A stretch of DNA of 55,000 nt from Nitrosomonas eutropha (GCF_900116685.1 NZ_FPBL01000007.1:1-55000), one strand, 5' to 3'. Shown: positions 41,302 to 54,710, counted from the first letter of the stretch. Made by a program: numbers and translations. The notes: generated from the letters alone by a model not told the origin.

Positions 41302-41448
41302 ATCTGTTTGGCAGTATCCTCGTTTCCCTGGATTAAACACGTATACAGACATCTAATTTCTGCTCAAACAGAATCGTTGCAGTGCTAATATTTGCAGCGA
41401 ACTAGCCGCAATCCTGCCGGTTGAAATTCCCGAAGCAACTTTCAATAA

Positions 41449-42810
<1,362 letters not shown>

Positions 42811-42858
42811 TACATACACCATATTCGCCCGTATTAACTACTAGAATGGAGGATTCTG

Positions 42859-43545
42859 ATGCAAAATGATAATCATGATGCCGCCTGTACTGATAAGGAT
42901 GTTACCCAGCTTGCCGCAGAAGTCAGGAAGGCAATAGAGCAAGGTGGTGATGTGGAAAACGCCGTCAGAAATCTTACACTCAAGGCTATTCACTCCAATG
43001 GTCTGGATATCGAATCCCTGAAACAGATAGCAACCGCTGTCATGGAGGGGGCTCAGGCTGGCGCACAGCAGAAAATAACACATGCCACAGGTCAATCTCA
43101 AACAGCGCAATCACAAATCACCCAGGCAGTCAGCGGATTGGATAGTGCTTTTGCTCAATTGGCTGGTGCTTCCAAGCTGGCCCTGGAAGAAGCAGCAGGC
43201 AAAGCAAAGCAATTCTCCGACAGCGACCTGGCCAAAGCCCGAGCAGATTTGGAAGACCTGGAAGATGTATTTTTGGATACCCTGAAGCACACGGCTTCCG
43301 CTGCACAGGGTCTGATTGCTGAAACACTGCAGGATCTGTTAACACATGCACAGCATAATGGCACCGCTGTGGGCAGACAGATCAAAGATACGCTGGCAGT
43401 TTTGGCACATCAAGTAGCTTCAGCCGGCCGGGCACAATTTGAAGCGGGCGTAAAACTCACCCAGATGACTGTAGATCTTCTGTACAAAATTTCTACCGGA
43501 GTCTTATCTGGCATTACCAGTCAAACTGATCGGGATAATAAATAA
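42859..43545 (+). CDS. DUF6781-like alpha-helical protein
   Basis: A 228-residue soluble protein with no signal peptide or membrane helix, almost wholly predicted helix: Ala/Gln/Lys-rich heptad stretches (LAAEVRKAIEQGGDVENAVR, then AGASKLALEEAAGKAKQF, DLAKARADLEDLEDVFLDTL). The layout recalls DUF6781 proteins and, loosely, phasin-like granule proteins. A good AGGA site precedes the ATG. It sits between serS and a convergent phosphatase, with no operon partner. Function unknown; the family name is from memory. Confidence 0.75.
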   Translation: MQNDNHDAACTDKDVTQLAAEVRKAIEQGGDVENAVRNLTLKAIHSNGLDIESLKQIATAVMEGAQAGAQQKITHATGQSQTAQSQITQAVSGLDSAFAQLAGASKLALEEAAGKAKQFSDSDLAKARADLEDLEDVFLDTLKHTASAAQGLIAETLQDLLTHAQHNGTAVGRQIKDTLAVLAHQVASAGRAQFEAGVKLTQMTVDLLYKISTGVLSGITSQTDRDNK

Positions 43546-43589
43546 TCATTTCTCCGATCCAAAAAATCTGTCGTAAATTCTGCCTCTCT

Positions 43590-44300
43590 TCAACCTGGTA
43601 AATAATAACGGTTAACCGGGTTGAGCGAGCTATCCAGCTCGTAACAAAGCGGCTGACCTGTCTTAATTGACAGACGCATCGCCTGTGCGCCTGTCAATCC
43701 TTCCAATTGCATAACCAGTGTTCTTAAAAGCCCTTTGTGCGAGACAATCAGCAAACGTTTTCCCTGCCTGATTTCGGGAAGAATCGTTTCCTGCCAGAGG
43801 GGCTGCACACGCACTAATGCTTGTTGTATGCTTTCTGTCAGAGGAAGTTGAGAGCGAACAATCGCCGTATAACGCTGCTGGTTCACCGGCGCACGCGGAT
43901 CACTCGGCATTAATATTGGAGGTTTTGCATCAAAGTGGAGCTGGCTTTTCAGTATCGGCCAGATACCAAATTTACGAATGGCGTCCCAAGGACGCATGCC
44001 CTCCAATGCACCGTAATGACGCTCATTCAGCCGCCAGCTATGATGAACCGGAAGATGATCCAGATTCATTTCTGATTGCACAAAAGCAAGTGTATCTCGT
44101 GCACGCTTTAACTCCGAACAGAAACAGATATCAAAACTAAAACCTGCCTGCTTGAGCTGCTGGCCTGCTTTTCTTGCCTCCTCTTCACCTTGCAAGCTAA
44201 GTGCGATATCAGTCCATCCAGTAAAGTGCCTGTCTTTATTCCAGATACTTTTCCCATGGCGAAGCAATACCAGCCGGGTTAATTCTTCTGTTTTGTTCAC
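43590..44300 (-). CDS. phosphoglycerate-mutase-like histidine phosphatase (GpmA-related, divergent)
   Basis: 236 residues of the histidine phosphatase superfamily, closest in layout to 2,3-bisphosphoglycerate-dependent phosphoglycerate mutase: LVLLRHGKSIWN with the phospho-accepting His, FTGWTDIALS, and the acid/base Glu in LNERHYGALEGM. Several residues expected of a true mutase differ: RHGKS for RHGES/QS, GMRPW where GLNKA carries a substrate Lys, LKSQL where RR is usual, and SHKGLLRTL where SHGNSLRAL is usual. It may therefore be a phosphatase for another substrate. It lies 62 bp downstream of the desaturase and may belong to that operon. Confidence 0.8.
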   Translation of the reverse strand: MNKTEELTRLVLLRHGKSIWNKDRHFTGWTDIALSLQGEEEARKAGQQLKQAGFSFDICFCSELKRARDTLAFVQSEMNLDHLPVHHSWRLNERHYGALEGMRPWDAIRKFGIWPILKSQLHFDAKPPILMPSDPRAPVNQQRYTAIVRSQLPLTESIQQALVRVQPLWQETILPEIRQGKRLLIVSHKGLLRTLVMQLEGLTGAQAMRLSIKTGQPLCYELDSSLNPVNRYYLPG

Positions 44301-44362
44301 AAACGATTATAGATTTTTAGAGACAGGAAAATTACAGAAATATTAAACATCAACCTTGCACA

Positions 44363-45421
44363 TTATTTTTTCTTTGCTGCCGCAGCGGTAGATTCTTGCC
44401 AGATTTGCTTCAATGCAGGCCACAACCCACTACGATTGGTTTGTAAAATCAATTTGTTATCGCCAAATTTCTGTGTAATTCGCCTTTGTGCCTTGCCGAG
44501 ATTGTGGTAGGGCATACTCATGAAAAGATGATGTGTAGCATGGTAACGCAACCCGACCGGCGCCCATAATCCGGTCATAGAATTACCGGGAACATTGATG
44601 GAATCAAGATACTGCTCAACCAGTGTCAGATGATAATCACCCTGATGACGATACGCATGGGCAGCCAGGGTACGCAGTGAATTCAGGATAAAAATTGCGA
44701 CAGCAACCACATACCAGAGCACCAATACCTGCCAGGATAACTTCCCCAATATCACACTGACTACGACAGTCACTGCAAACAAAAACGTTGCCAGCTCCTG
44801 CAGCTGCCAATTATGATCGTTACGTACAGCATCTTCCCGACGGATATAAGCTGGATTAATTGTCAGCGAAGAAGCACGCTCCCAGACAATTTTCCGCAAG
44901 GGTGGAATCAGATACGAGATTGGAGTCAGTAACAAAAACCGCACCACCAGCAGTAGCGGCAAAATCAATGAAAGTAGTACATAACCTACTAACCCTGCCG
45001 GATGTTGAGTGGCAAATGGAAGATATTCCCCATCCTCAGAAGTACCATAGATGGTCGGTTTATGATGATCGTAATGCACGCCATCATAGGTGAAAGATGG
45101 GATCATGAATGGGATGCCACACGTCAGATTCCATACCAGTCGGAATACCCGGAACGTTCCACGCTCAAGATGAGCAAGCTCATGGATAAAAATTGCAGCA
45201 CGATAAAAGGCAAATATCGCTACCCAACAAGAAAGTATTTGCCAGATGGAAAACCATGGCATATAGAATACTGTCGCAAAAGCTGCCCAGCCCAGCATGA
45301 TATGAAACAGAAAATCTGACCAGTAAATTCCAGGATCAGGCGTCATCAGGTCACGCACCAATGCACGCGCCTCATATAAGGGAAAATTGGCTTGTATCGT
45401 ATTATTGCTATCAGCAGCCAT
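44363..45421 (-). CDS. membrane fatty acid desaturase
   Basis: 352 residues with about five hydrophobic segments and the three His boxes of membrane di-iron desaturases: HELAH (in AIFIHELAHLERG), HYDHH and HATHH (in YHATHHLFM), plus an extra AAHAYRHQG. It ends in a KKK tail. Such enzymes insert double bonds or hydroxylate lipid chains or related substrates at the membrane. It follows the HIT gene by 21 bp, so it probably belongs to a nucleotidyltransferase-HIT-desaturase operon. The regiospecificity and substrate are unknown. Confidence 0.88.
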   Translation of the reverse strand: MAADSNNTIQANFPLYEARALVRDLMTPDPGIYWSDFLFHIMLGWAAFATVFYMPWFSIWQILSCWVAIFAFYRAAIFIHELAHLERGTFRVFRLVWNLTCGIPFMIPSFTYDGVHYDHHKPTIYGTSEDGEYLPFATQHPAGLVGYVLLSLILPLLLVVRFLLLTPISYLIPPLRKIVWERASSLTINPAYIRREDAVRNDHNWQLQELATFLFAVTVVVSVILGKLSWQVLVLWYVVAVAIFILNSLRTLAAHAYRHQGDYHLTLVEQYLDSINVPGNSMTGLWAPVGLRYHATHHLFMSMPYHNLGKAQRRITQKFGDNKLILQTNRSGLWPALKQIWQESTAAAAKKK

Positions 45422-45442
45422 GAGGAAAAATATTCTTCAAAT

Positions 45443-45886
45443 TCACTCCCAGCTAGAAATCAGATGTTTGATTATCTGTTGATTTATATCTAGATCGGTT
45501 CCATTAATTTTGCTGAAATCAGGCACACCAGGCCAACCAGCATCAAAAAAAGTTTTACCGGCAAATTCTCTGGCTTGTGCATAACGAGGAATAACGTGAA
45601 AATGGACATCAGGGTCAACCATCATCAACATCAGATAATTCAATTTGTCATACTGAAAGGCTTCTTTTAAAGCAGCGTCAATCTTGCCAGTCACAATTTG
45701 TAGTTCAGCAAAACTGGCGCTGCTCAATGCAGAAAAACTTTGCACCGGCTCATGCGCAATCAAAACCAAAGCTCCCAGGGTCAATTGGGCTGGACGCAAC
45801 AGCACGCTCCAATATTGAAACTGGTAAATGACTGTATCTGGCGCACCAAACTTCTGCATGGTGTCGTTAAATATTTCCATACTCAC
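45443..45886 (-). CDS. HIT-family protein with altered catalytic triad
   Basis: A 147-residue histidine-triad-fold protein: the N-terminal strand pair YWSVLLRPAQLTLGALVLIA, the conserved NYLMLMMVDPD segment, and a motif DVHFHVIPRY. The usual HxHxHxx triad has Asp in place of its first His here; the second and third histidines, including the expected nucleophile, are kept. HIT proteins hydrolyse or transfer nucleotide monophosphates from dinucleotides, adenylated or sugar-nucleotide substrates. It is 15 bp after the nucleotidyltransferase, which suggests they share a nucleotide-linked intermediate. Confidence 0.85.
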   Translation of the reverse strand: MSMEIFNDTMQKFGAPDTVIYQFQYWSVLLRPAQLTLGALVLIAHEPVQSFSALSSASFAELQIVTGKIDAALKEAFQYDKLNYLMLMMVDPDVHFHVIPRYAQAREFAGKTFFDAGWPGVPDFSKINGTDLDINQQIIKHLISSWE

Positions 45887-45901
45887 TATCTTTTCTCCAG
45901 A

Positions 45902-46711
45902 TCAGCCTGGTGCCTGCAGAAACTGATCAGATTGCGATTGATCTGCAGCAGCAATTTCCTCGCAAAGAAAGTAGTTTCCCGCCCTCTGCAAATCCTGAAT
46001 AAAGTCAATTTCACACCAGTAATTACCAACAACCGAGTGGCTGCTCACCATACCTTGTTTAGCTAACGTACTGATAATAGCCAGATACCATGATCCAAGT
46101 GTTTCCGGTTCACGTAATGCCTGCTCCACCGCATTACGGAAAAGCTGCGCACCTTGCCTACTGAAACGAATCAGTCCAATTGATTCTGCATTGGTTTCCT
46201 CTACAGGGAGTTTCTTGCTGACTTGTTTCACTTGACCTGCCAGGTCAAGTTGAACCTTCATGTCATCGTCATCAAATTTTTCTTTAAAATCAATACACAA
46301 AGTAATTGGTGCTATTTGTGCATGTAACACGCCTGACAGCAAATTATCTTCCAGCAGCGTATCACCATTCAGTAATAGAAATCCGGTATTCATCTCTTCG
46401 CGTGCAATCCAGCAGCTAGCCAGATTATCCGCTACTTCGTAGAAAGGATTAAATACAACCCGAATATTAGAATGATCCGGATAGCGTTCGGCTAACAGCA
46501 TTTCCACCTTGCCAATTTGGAAGCCGGCGACAATCACGATCTCCTGGATACCATTGGCCAGCAAGGTATCAATCTGCCAAACAATCACCGGTTTGCCTGA
46601 AACTGGCAACAAGCATTTAGGAGTATCTTCGGTCAAAGGTAACAATCGCCTACCTTGCCCGGCACTCAGAATAATCGCCTTAGCCGGAAAATCATCAATT
46701 TGATCAGTCAT
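45902..46711 (-). CDS. sugar-phosphate or phosphocholine nucleotidyltransferase (LicC-like)
   Basis: 269 residues with the NTP-transferase N terminus KAIILSAGQGRRLLPLTEDT, then PKCLLPVSGKPVIVWQIDTL. A metal-binding FLLLNGDTLLEDNLL lies near residues 105-120, and the second acid cluster FKEKFDDDDMKVQL near 140-155. The short length and lack of a beta-helix tail resemble LicC-type CTP:phosphocholine cytidylyltransferases and single-domain sugar-1-phosphate transferases. The substrate is not readable from sequence. It is the first of three closely spaced genes (HIT at 15 bp, desaturase at 21 bp). Confidence 0.85.
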   Translation of the reverse strand: MTDQIDDFPAKAIILSAGQGRRLLPLTEDTPKCLLPVSGKPVIVWQIDTLLANGIQEIVIVAGFQIGKVEMLLAERYPDHSNIRVVFNPFYEVADNLASCWIAREEMNTGFLLLNGDTLLEDNLLSGVLHAQIAPITLCIDFKEKFDDDDMKVQLDLAGQVKQVSKKLPVEETNAESIGLIRFSRQGAQLFRNAVEQALREPETLGSWYLAIISTLAKQGMVSSHSVVGNYWCEIDFIQDLQRAGNYFLCEEIAAADQSQSDQFLQAPG

Positions 46712-46754
46712 TTTTATATCCGGCTTTATTCAATTATGGATCCTTTCGATATAT

Positions 46755-47915
46755 TCATACATCCAGCAATACGCTCATTTTCCTCAATTCATCCGCGATA
46801 TGCCTGACAGCAGAAAGAAAAGCGTCAACTTCTTCAATTGTATTATCCGGCCCCAGACTTATCCTTACCGCACATCGCGCCAGAATAGTTGGCACATTCA
46901 TGGCTTCCAGCACATGACTTTTACCTGGGACAGCGCTGGAACAGGCAGCGCCACTGGCAACTGCAAATCCTCTTTTATCCAGGCGAACAACCAAGGTATC
47001 ACCTTCGATATCTGGCAATGCAAAATAACAGGTATTAGGCAAGCGAGAAGCATCCAATCCAAATACCACAGCACCCATCGCCAGCAAACCATGCTCCAAA
47101 TGATCACGCAACTTCACCATGTGTGCCATTGATTCAGTTAGCCTGGATATGGCAAGTTCACAAGCAGCACCAAATCCTACAATAGCCGGTACATTTTCGG
47201 TACCGGAGCGCAGCCCATCTTCATGACCACCTCCGTAAATGAGCGGTCTAAGTGGTAAACGTGGATCAATAATCAGCGCTGCGGCTCCCTTGGGCCCATA
47301 AATTTTATGTGCAGACAGTGTCATGGCATGTATGCCAAGCTCATCAAAATTTACCGGAACTTTACCAAATGCTTGCACTGCATCGGTATGTATCCAAGCA
47401 CCCTGCGCCTTTGCAGCCTCAGCAATGGAAGTAATGTCCTGAATCACACCAGTCTCATTATTTGCCAACATTACTGAAACCATGGCTGATTTTTCTGAAA
47501 CCAGCATCTCCGTTGCTTCATCTGCTTTTACCTGTCCTGCCGCATTCACTGTCAGATAATGTAGTTGCCATTTCTCACCGTTTTTTCTTGTCAGTGCCTG
47601 CGCGGTACGCATGACGCATGGATGCTCAATTGCACTCACAATCAGCGCAGAAGGCTTCAGGCTATCTGCCACACCGCGAATAAACAAGTTATTTGCCTCA
47701 GAACCACCACTGGTAAAAATGACCTGCGCAGGCCGGGCTCCTATCGCCTGAGCCACCTGTTCGCGCGCCCGATCAATCGCCCGGCGTGCAACTAATCCAA
47801 GGGAATGACTACTGGACGCATTACCATAATGCTCACGGAAGTAAGGCAACATCGCTTCCAGTACCGCATCATCCACTTTGGTAGTGGCATTATGATCAAA
47901 ATAAACTTGAGTCAT
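46755..47915 (-). CDS. cysteine desulfurase (NifS/IscS family)
   Basis: A PLP-dependent enzyme of 386 residues that mobilises sulfur from cysteine. N terminus VYFDHNATTKVDDAVLEAML; His in VSAIEHPCVMR; NNETGVIQ; the PLP-binding Lys in LSAHKIYGPKG; the catalytic Cys in VASGAACSSAVPGKSHVL. The long cysteine loop is that of class I (IscS/NifS). No iscU, iscR or nif genes adjoin, so it is a solitary desulfurase whose sulfur acceptor is unknown. It is 43 bp upstream of the nucleotidyltransferase gene, which could place it in the same transcript. Confidence 0.92.
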   Translation of the reverse strand: MTQVYFDHNATTKVDDAVLEAMLPYFREHYGNASSSHSLGLVARRAIDRAREQVAQAIGARPAQVIFTSGGSEANNLFIRGVADSLKPSALIVSAIEHPCVMRTAQALTRKNGEKWQLHYLTVNAAGQVKADEATEMLVSEKSAMVSVMLANNETGVIQDITSIAEAAKAQGAWIHTDAVQAFGKVPVNFDELGIHAMTLSAHKIYGPKGAAALIIDPRLPLRPLIYGGGHEDGLRSGTENVPAIVGFGAACELAISRLTESMAHMVKLRDHLEHGLLAMGAVVFGLDASRLPNTCYFALPDIEGDTLVVRLDKRGFAVASGAACSSAVPGKSHVLEAMNVPTILARCAVRISLGPDNTIEEVDAFLSAVRHIADELRKMSVLLDV

Positions 47916-47933
47916 GAGATGTACGAGTCGATT

Positions 47934-47964
47934 AGTACACCAGATAATGTATATCTGGTGTACT
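47934..47964. promoter_or_regulatory. 13-bp hyphenated palindrome upstream of the cysteine desulfurase
   Basis: AGTACACCAGATA (47934-47946) and TATCTGGTGTACT (47952-47964) are perfect inverted repeats around a 5-bp centre. The near arm begins 19 bp from the desulfurase start codon. No T run follows on either strand, so it looks like an operator or a leader hairpin, not a terminator. Confidence 0.5.
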
Positions 47965-48145
47965 CCCCATATAGAAAACGATAAAGAATGAGTATAGTCA
48001 AATTCGCGGACTACGGATACGATCTTTCAAATATCTGCTTCAAATTGACTGGCAACAGATAAATCACTAATACTTGGTTCGAGTGCAGAATGATGAATTT
48101 GAAATGCCTATTTCCTAAAAACAGGATATACGAGAGTAATCTTAT

Positions 48146-49420
48146 TTACAGCCTCAGATCCGATTCCTGTGGATTAAGTACATACTTAAGATCATATAGA
48201 ACAGCATTGGGTTTACCCAGTGCGCGGATAGAGGAAGCTCCCATATCCTTGAACTGCCGATGTGCCACAGCCAAGATAATGGCATCATAATTGCCGGATT
48301 CAGGTGCTTCAATAGGCGTGATGCTGTATTCATGCTGCGCCTCTTCAGAAGATAACCATGGATCGTATACATCCACCATGCAGTTATAGTCCTTGAGTTC
48401 GGTCACAATATCCACTACCCGGGTATTACGCAAATCTGGGCAGTTTTCCTTGAAAGTAAGCCCCATGACCAATACCTTGGCACCATCTACCTGAAGACGT
48501 TTTTTGGTCATGGCTTTAACCAGCTGGGCAACAACATAGGCGCCCATGCTGTCATTCAGCCGCCGCCCGGCAAGAATAATTTCCGGATGATAGCCAATCG
48601 CCTGTGCTTTATGTGTCAGGTAATACGGATCCACCCCAATACAATGCCCGCCCACCAGACCGGGGCGAAACGGCAGAAAATTCCACTTGCTGCCCGCTGC
48701 TTTGAGTACGGCTTCAGTATCAATATTCATTTTGTTGAAAATCAATGCCAGCTCGTTGATAAGAGCAATATTCAGATCACGCTGGGTGTTTTCGATCACC
48801 TTGGCAGCTTCAGCCACCTTGATGCTTTCCGCTTTGTGTGTGCCTACAGTAATAATTTCGTTGTACAGGCTATCTACCAGATCAGCAATTTCTGGAGTAG
48901 AGCCCGAGGTAACTTTTTTGATAGTAGTGACACGATGTTCCTTGTCGCCCGGGTTGATGCGCTCGGGACTGTAGCCACAGTAGAAATCCCGGTTGAATTC
49001 CAGGCCAGAAACACGCTCCAGCACAGGCACACAATCTTCTTCAGTACAACCGGGATAGACAGTGGATTCGTAAATGACAATATCGCCTTTTTTCAATACC
49101 TTGCCGATAGTCTCGCTGGCTTTGACAAGTGGCGTAAGATCAGGGCGCTTGTGATCATCGATTGGTGTGGGAACAGTAATAATGTAGCAATTGCAGGCGC
49201 GCAAATCGTCGATATTCGTGGTAAATGTCAAATACTTTGCCGCAGCCAGTTCTTCCTGCGTGACTTCCAGTGTAAAATCACTGCCATTTTTAAGCTCATT
49301 AATACGCTGTTGGTTGATATCGAACCCGGTCACAGGACGCTTGCGACCAAACTCAGCAGCCAGTGGAAGACCGACATATCCAAGCCCGATAATGGCAAGT
49401 TTGATATCCTGGAGTTGCAT
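48146..49420 (-). CDS. tviB: UDP-sugar 6-dehydrogenase (TviB/VipA/WbpO type)
   Basis: An NAD-dependent nucleotide-sugar dehydrogenase of 424 residues, oxidising C6 of UDP-GlcNAc/GalNAc or a similar sugar to the uronic acid. Rossmann motif [20 protein letters not shown]; conserved [18 protein letters not shown]; the catalytic Cys in [20 protein letters not shown]; and the C-terminal [20 protein letters not shown]. The motif set is closer to the Vi-antigen TviB group than to UDP-glucose dehydrogenase. The ATG at 49420 is chosen because AGGAG lies five bases upstream. It follows the epimerase gene by 8 bp. Confidence 0.9.
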   Translation of the reverse strand: MQLQDIKLAIIGLGYVGLPLAAEFGRKRPVTGFDINQQRINELKNGSDFTLEVTQEELAAAKYLTFTTNIDDLRACNCYIITVPTPIDDHKRPDLTPLVKASETIGKVLKKGDIVIYESTVYPGCTEEDCVPVLERVSGLEFNRDFYCGYSPERINPGDKEHRVTTIKKVTSGSTPEIADLVDSLYNEIITVGTHKAESIKVAEAAKVIENTQRDLNIALINELALIFNKMNIDTEAVLKAAGSKWNFLPFRPGLVGGHCIGVDPYYLTHKAQAIGYHPEIILAGRRLNDSMGAYVVAQLVKAMTKKRLQVDGAKVLVMGLTFKENCPDLRNTRVVDIVTELKDYNCMVDVYDPWLSSEEAQHEYSITPIEAPESGNYDAIILAVAHRQFKDMGASSIRALGKPNAVLYDLKYVLNPQESDLRL

Positions 49421-49428
49421 GTTGTCTC

Positions 49429-50436
49429 CTACAAATTGAAGTAATTGCGATACCACGTCACAAAGTTGGCTATTCCCTGTTCGACAGACGTGGTGGGCTT
49501 ATAATTGAATTGTTTGACGAGATCGGAGACGTCGGCATAAGTGTCCGGTACGTCACCTGGTTGTAAGGGCAGCATTTCCATTTCGGCCTTTTTACCAAGC
49601 GCTTTTTCCAGCGTAGCAATATAGTCCATCAGCTCCACCGGGCTGTTATTACCAATGTTGTAAACACGCCAGGGCGCCATGCTGGTGCCTGCGTCCGGAT
49701 TTACCCCGCTCCAGGCCGGGTCAGGCCGAGTGGGTTGATCCAGTACACGGATTACCCCCCCCACAATGTCATCTACATAAGTAAAATCTCGGCGATGTTT
49801 GCCATAATTAAATACTGGAATCTTTTCTCCGGCAAGAATAGCCTTGGTGAATTTGAACAATGCCATATCCGGCCGTCCCCAAGGGCCATATACAGTAAAA
49901 AAACGCAGGCCAGCAGTCGATAAATTGTATAAATGGCTGTAAGTATGTGCCATTAGTTCATTAGATTTTTTGCTGGCTGCATAGAGACTGAGCGGGTGAT
50001 CAACGTTGTGATGCACCGAAAACGGCATCATCGTATTGGCACCATACACGCTGGAGCTACTGGCATACACCAGATGTTCGACACCGTTATGACGACAACC
50101 TTCAAGAATGTGGGCAAAACCAACGATATTACTGTCAATATAGGCCAATGGATTTTCGATGGAATAGCGCACCCCAGCCTGAGCAGCCAGATTCACCACT
50201 CGTTGCGGTTTATGCATTTCAAAACAGGTATTGATCCCTTTGCGATCTGCCAAGTCAAGACGCAAATGGGTGTAGGCAGGGTGATCCGCAAACCGGGCAA
50301 GACGATCTTCCTTAATCTGTGGATCGTAATAATCATTGTGATTATCGATACCGATAACGGTGTCACCACGTTCAAGCAGCCGCAGCGCCAGTGCAGATCC
50401 AATAAAACCGGCTGAACCAGTAATAAGTACCTTCAA
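49429..50436 (-). CDS. NAD-dependent epimerase, UDP-glucuronate 4-epimerase type
   Basis: An extended SDR of 335 residues: GxxGxxG motif [19 protein letters not shown], the [19 protein letters not shown] segment typical of UDP-glucuronate 4-epimerases, Ser-Ser-Val-Tyr in YASSSSVYG, and the catalytic YAASKKSNE (YxxxK). It starts with TTG at 50436 preceded by AGGAG seven bases away; no better start exists. With the adjacent dehydrogenase it should make a UDP-hexuronic acid precursor for capsule, O-antigen or exopolysaccharide. No polymerase or transporter genes adjoin. Confidence 0.9.
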   Translation of the reverse strand: MKVLITGSAGFIGSALALRLLERGDTVIGIDNHNDYYDPQIKEDRLARFADHPAYTHLRLDLADRKGINTCFEMHKPQRVVNLAAQAGVRYSIENPLAYIDSNIVGFAHILEGCRHNGVEHLVYASSSSVYGANTMMPFSVHHNVDHPLSLYAASKKSNELMAHTYSHLYNLSTAGLRFFTVYGPWGRPDMALFKFTKAILAGEKIPVFNYGKHRRDFTYVDDIVGGVIRVLDQPTRPDPAWSGVNPDAGTSMAPWRVYNIGNNSPVELMDYIATLEKALGKKAEMEMLPLQPGDVPDTYADVSDLVKQFNYKPTTSVEQGIANFVTWYRNYFNL

Positions 50437-51456
50437 TTAATTACTCCTGAATAGATCACGTGTATAAATCTTGTCGGCACATCCGCTAATGTATCAATCT
50501 ACTCATGTAGTATTAGTTTCGACAATGGCCATGAACAGGTTCTCTGACACAGCGCAATTTGGCCAACAAGTTCTTGGTATCAGCAGCTAATTGCCTTGGA
50601 CTCGGCACTGCCAGTAAATAGTAGAAGCTATCTTATTTGATGGTGCCCTACCTTCACGTAAAAATTCAGGAGAAAAATCAGGTTATATACCCAATACCTT
50701 ACGTATTTTAGCAGTATAATCAACCGGATGATGAATTTAGTCACAATCACTGCTCACAGATTGATGACTATAACATCGCGAACGATTACCTTAATAAAGC
50801 TCGCGTTGAAGTAATTTACGTCAGGAAGTTTGTCGGCGCAGTGATAATGACAGACTTAAGGTAACAACTTCATCATGCTGTGCCAGCAACACTAAATCCG
50901 ATTCCTGCAACTGCAATTTTCATAGGTCAGTCAGTTCATTTCTCTAATCAGTGCGTGTTGTTTTCAACATATCACCCTTATATTCGCATTTTTAATATGC
51001 AACACAAACTCAGATATCACAGCTCAAATTTTTATTATGGGTACAGAACAAATTTCAAACTAGCACTACAGCCTAAGATTATCACTACTTCTCATTCGTT
51101 TAAATAGAAGGTTAGGCTAAAAAACGAAGCTTTCTCACAGTTTACAAAGTTTTACAAATAAGAAAAGAATCCACCAGACAGGTGATTAATGAAAATAATA
51201 CAATCATCATACGAGATAATGAATATAGAGAATAAGTCGCTCGATCTGCTCATCAAGAGCACTCAAACATCTTTGCTAACTTATTCCCACTTTCAATAGA
51301 GATAGGAATCATACAATAACATTAGCATTAAAAATGAAATTAAATGATACCACAAAGATTAGTAGATAGGATGTGTAAATAAACAGGTGTAGAGATACTG
51401 CGAAGATATTCACTAATAATATTTAAATATTAGCCATACAGAATTTAAAATTAATT
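50437..51456. other. AT-rich non-coding gap with short coding-like relics
   Basis: About 1 kb between the epimerase and the rRNA operon with no convincing gene. On the minus strand 50516-50632 reads as 39 protein-like codons (LAVPSPRQLAADTKNLLAKL inside) ending in TAA, but a stop immediately precedes it. On the plus strand 50712-50864 is an open stretch of 50 codons without a proper start (DDYNIANDYLNKARVEVIYV inside). Both may be debris of decayed genes. From about 51100 on it is strongly AT-rich with nothing recognisable. The epimerase promoter must lie near 50440-50700. Confidence 0.5.
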
Positions 51457-51489
51457 AGAGTGTTTTAAAATAATATTTCAAAACACTCT
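51457..51489 (-). terminator. rRNA operon terminator
   Basis: AGAGTGTTTT (51457-51466) and AAAACACTCT (51480-51489) form a perfect 10-bp stem just 12 bp beyond the 5S 3' end. The minus-strand transcript continues into an AU-rich stretch (AATTAATTTT). It fits as the end of the rrn transcript. Confidence 0.75.
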
Positions 51490-51500
51490 ATTAATAGGAA

Positions 51501-51614
51501 GCTTGGCGGTGACCTACTTTCACATGTGAAAACATACTATCATCGGCGCTGCTTCGTTTCACTTCTCTGTTCGGGATGGGAAAAGGTGGGTCCAAAGCGC
51601 TATGGCCGCCAAGC
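51501..51614 (-). rRNA. rrf: 5S ribosomal RNA
   Basis: The minus strand begins GCTTGGCGGCCATAGCGC and ends GTCACCGCCAAGC, and these termini pair as helix I. The inner sequence carries the conserved CCCATCCCGAACAGAGAAGT loop. The length of about 114 nt is normal; exact ends are estimated from helix I. Confidence 0.93.
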
Positions 51615-51670
51615 ATAAACGGTAGAATTGGGCAATAATAACTATTAATCAGTTATTAAATACAACTTAA

Positions 51671-54582
<2,912 letters not shown>

Positions 54583-54710
54583 CTCATTACTACCCTTATA
54601 AAGGCCAGTATTTTGCCATCATATTATAGTTACTTTAATTATGCCTTAAGCACAATCTTACCCAATTTTTATTTTTAAAGAACAATAAATAAATCAAATT
54701 TTATTTTTAA

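Noticed and set aside
48587..49444. A 285-codon plus-strand open frame opposite the UDP-sugar dehydrogenase
   Set aside because: It is antisense to a clearly conserved gene, and its protein has no recognisable motif and an unnatural Phe/Asn/His-rich composition.
50880..51107. A 75-codon open frame in the AT-rich gap
   Set aside because: No ribosome binding site, no motif and composition typical of random AT-rich DNA.
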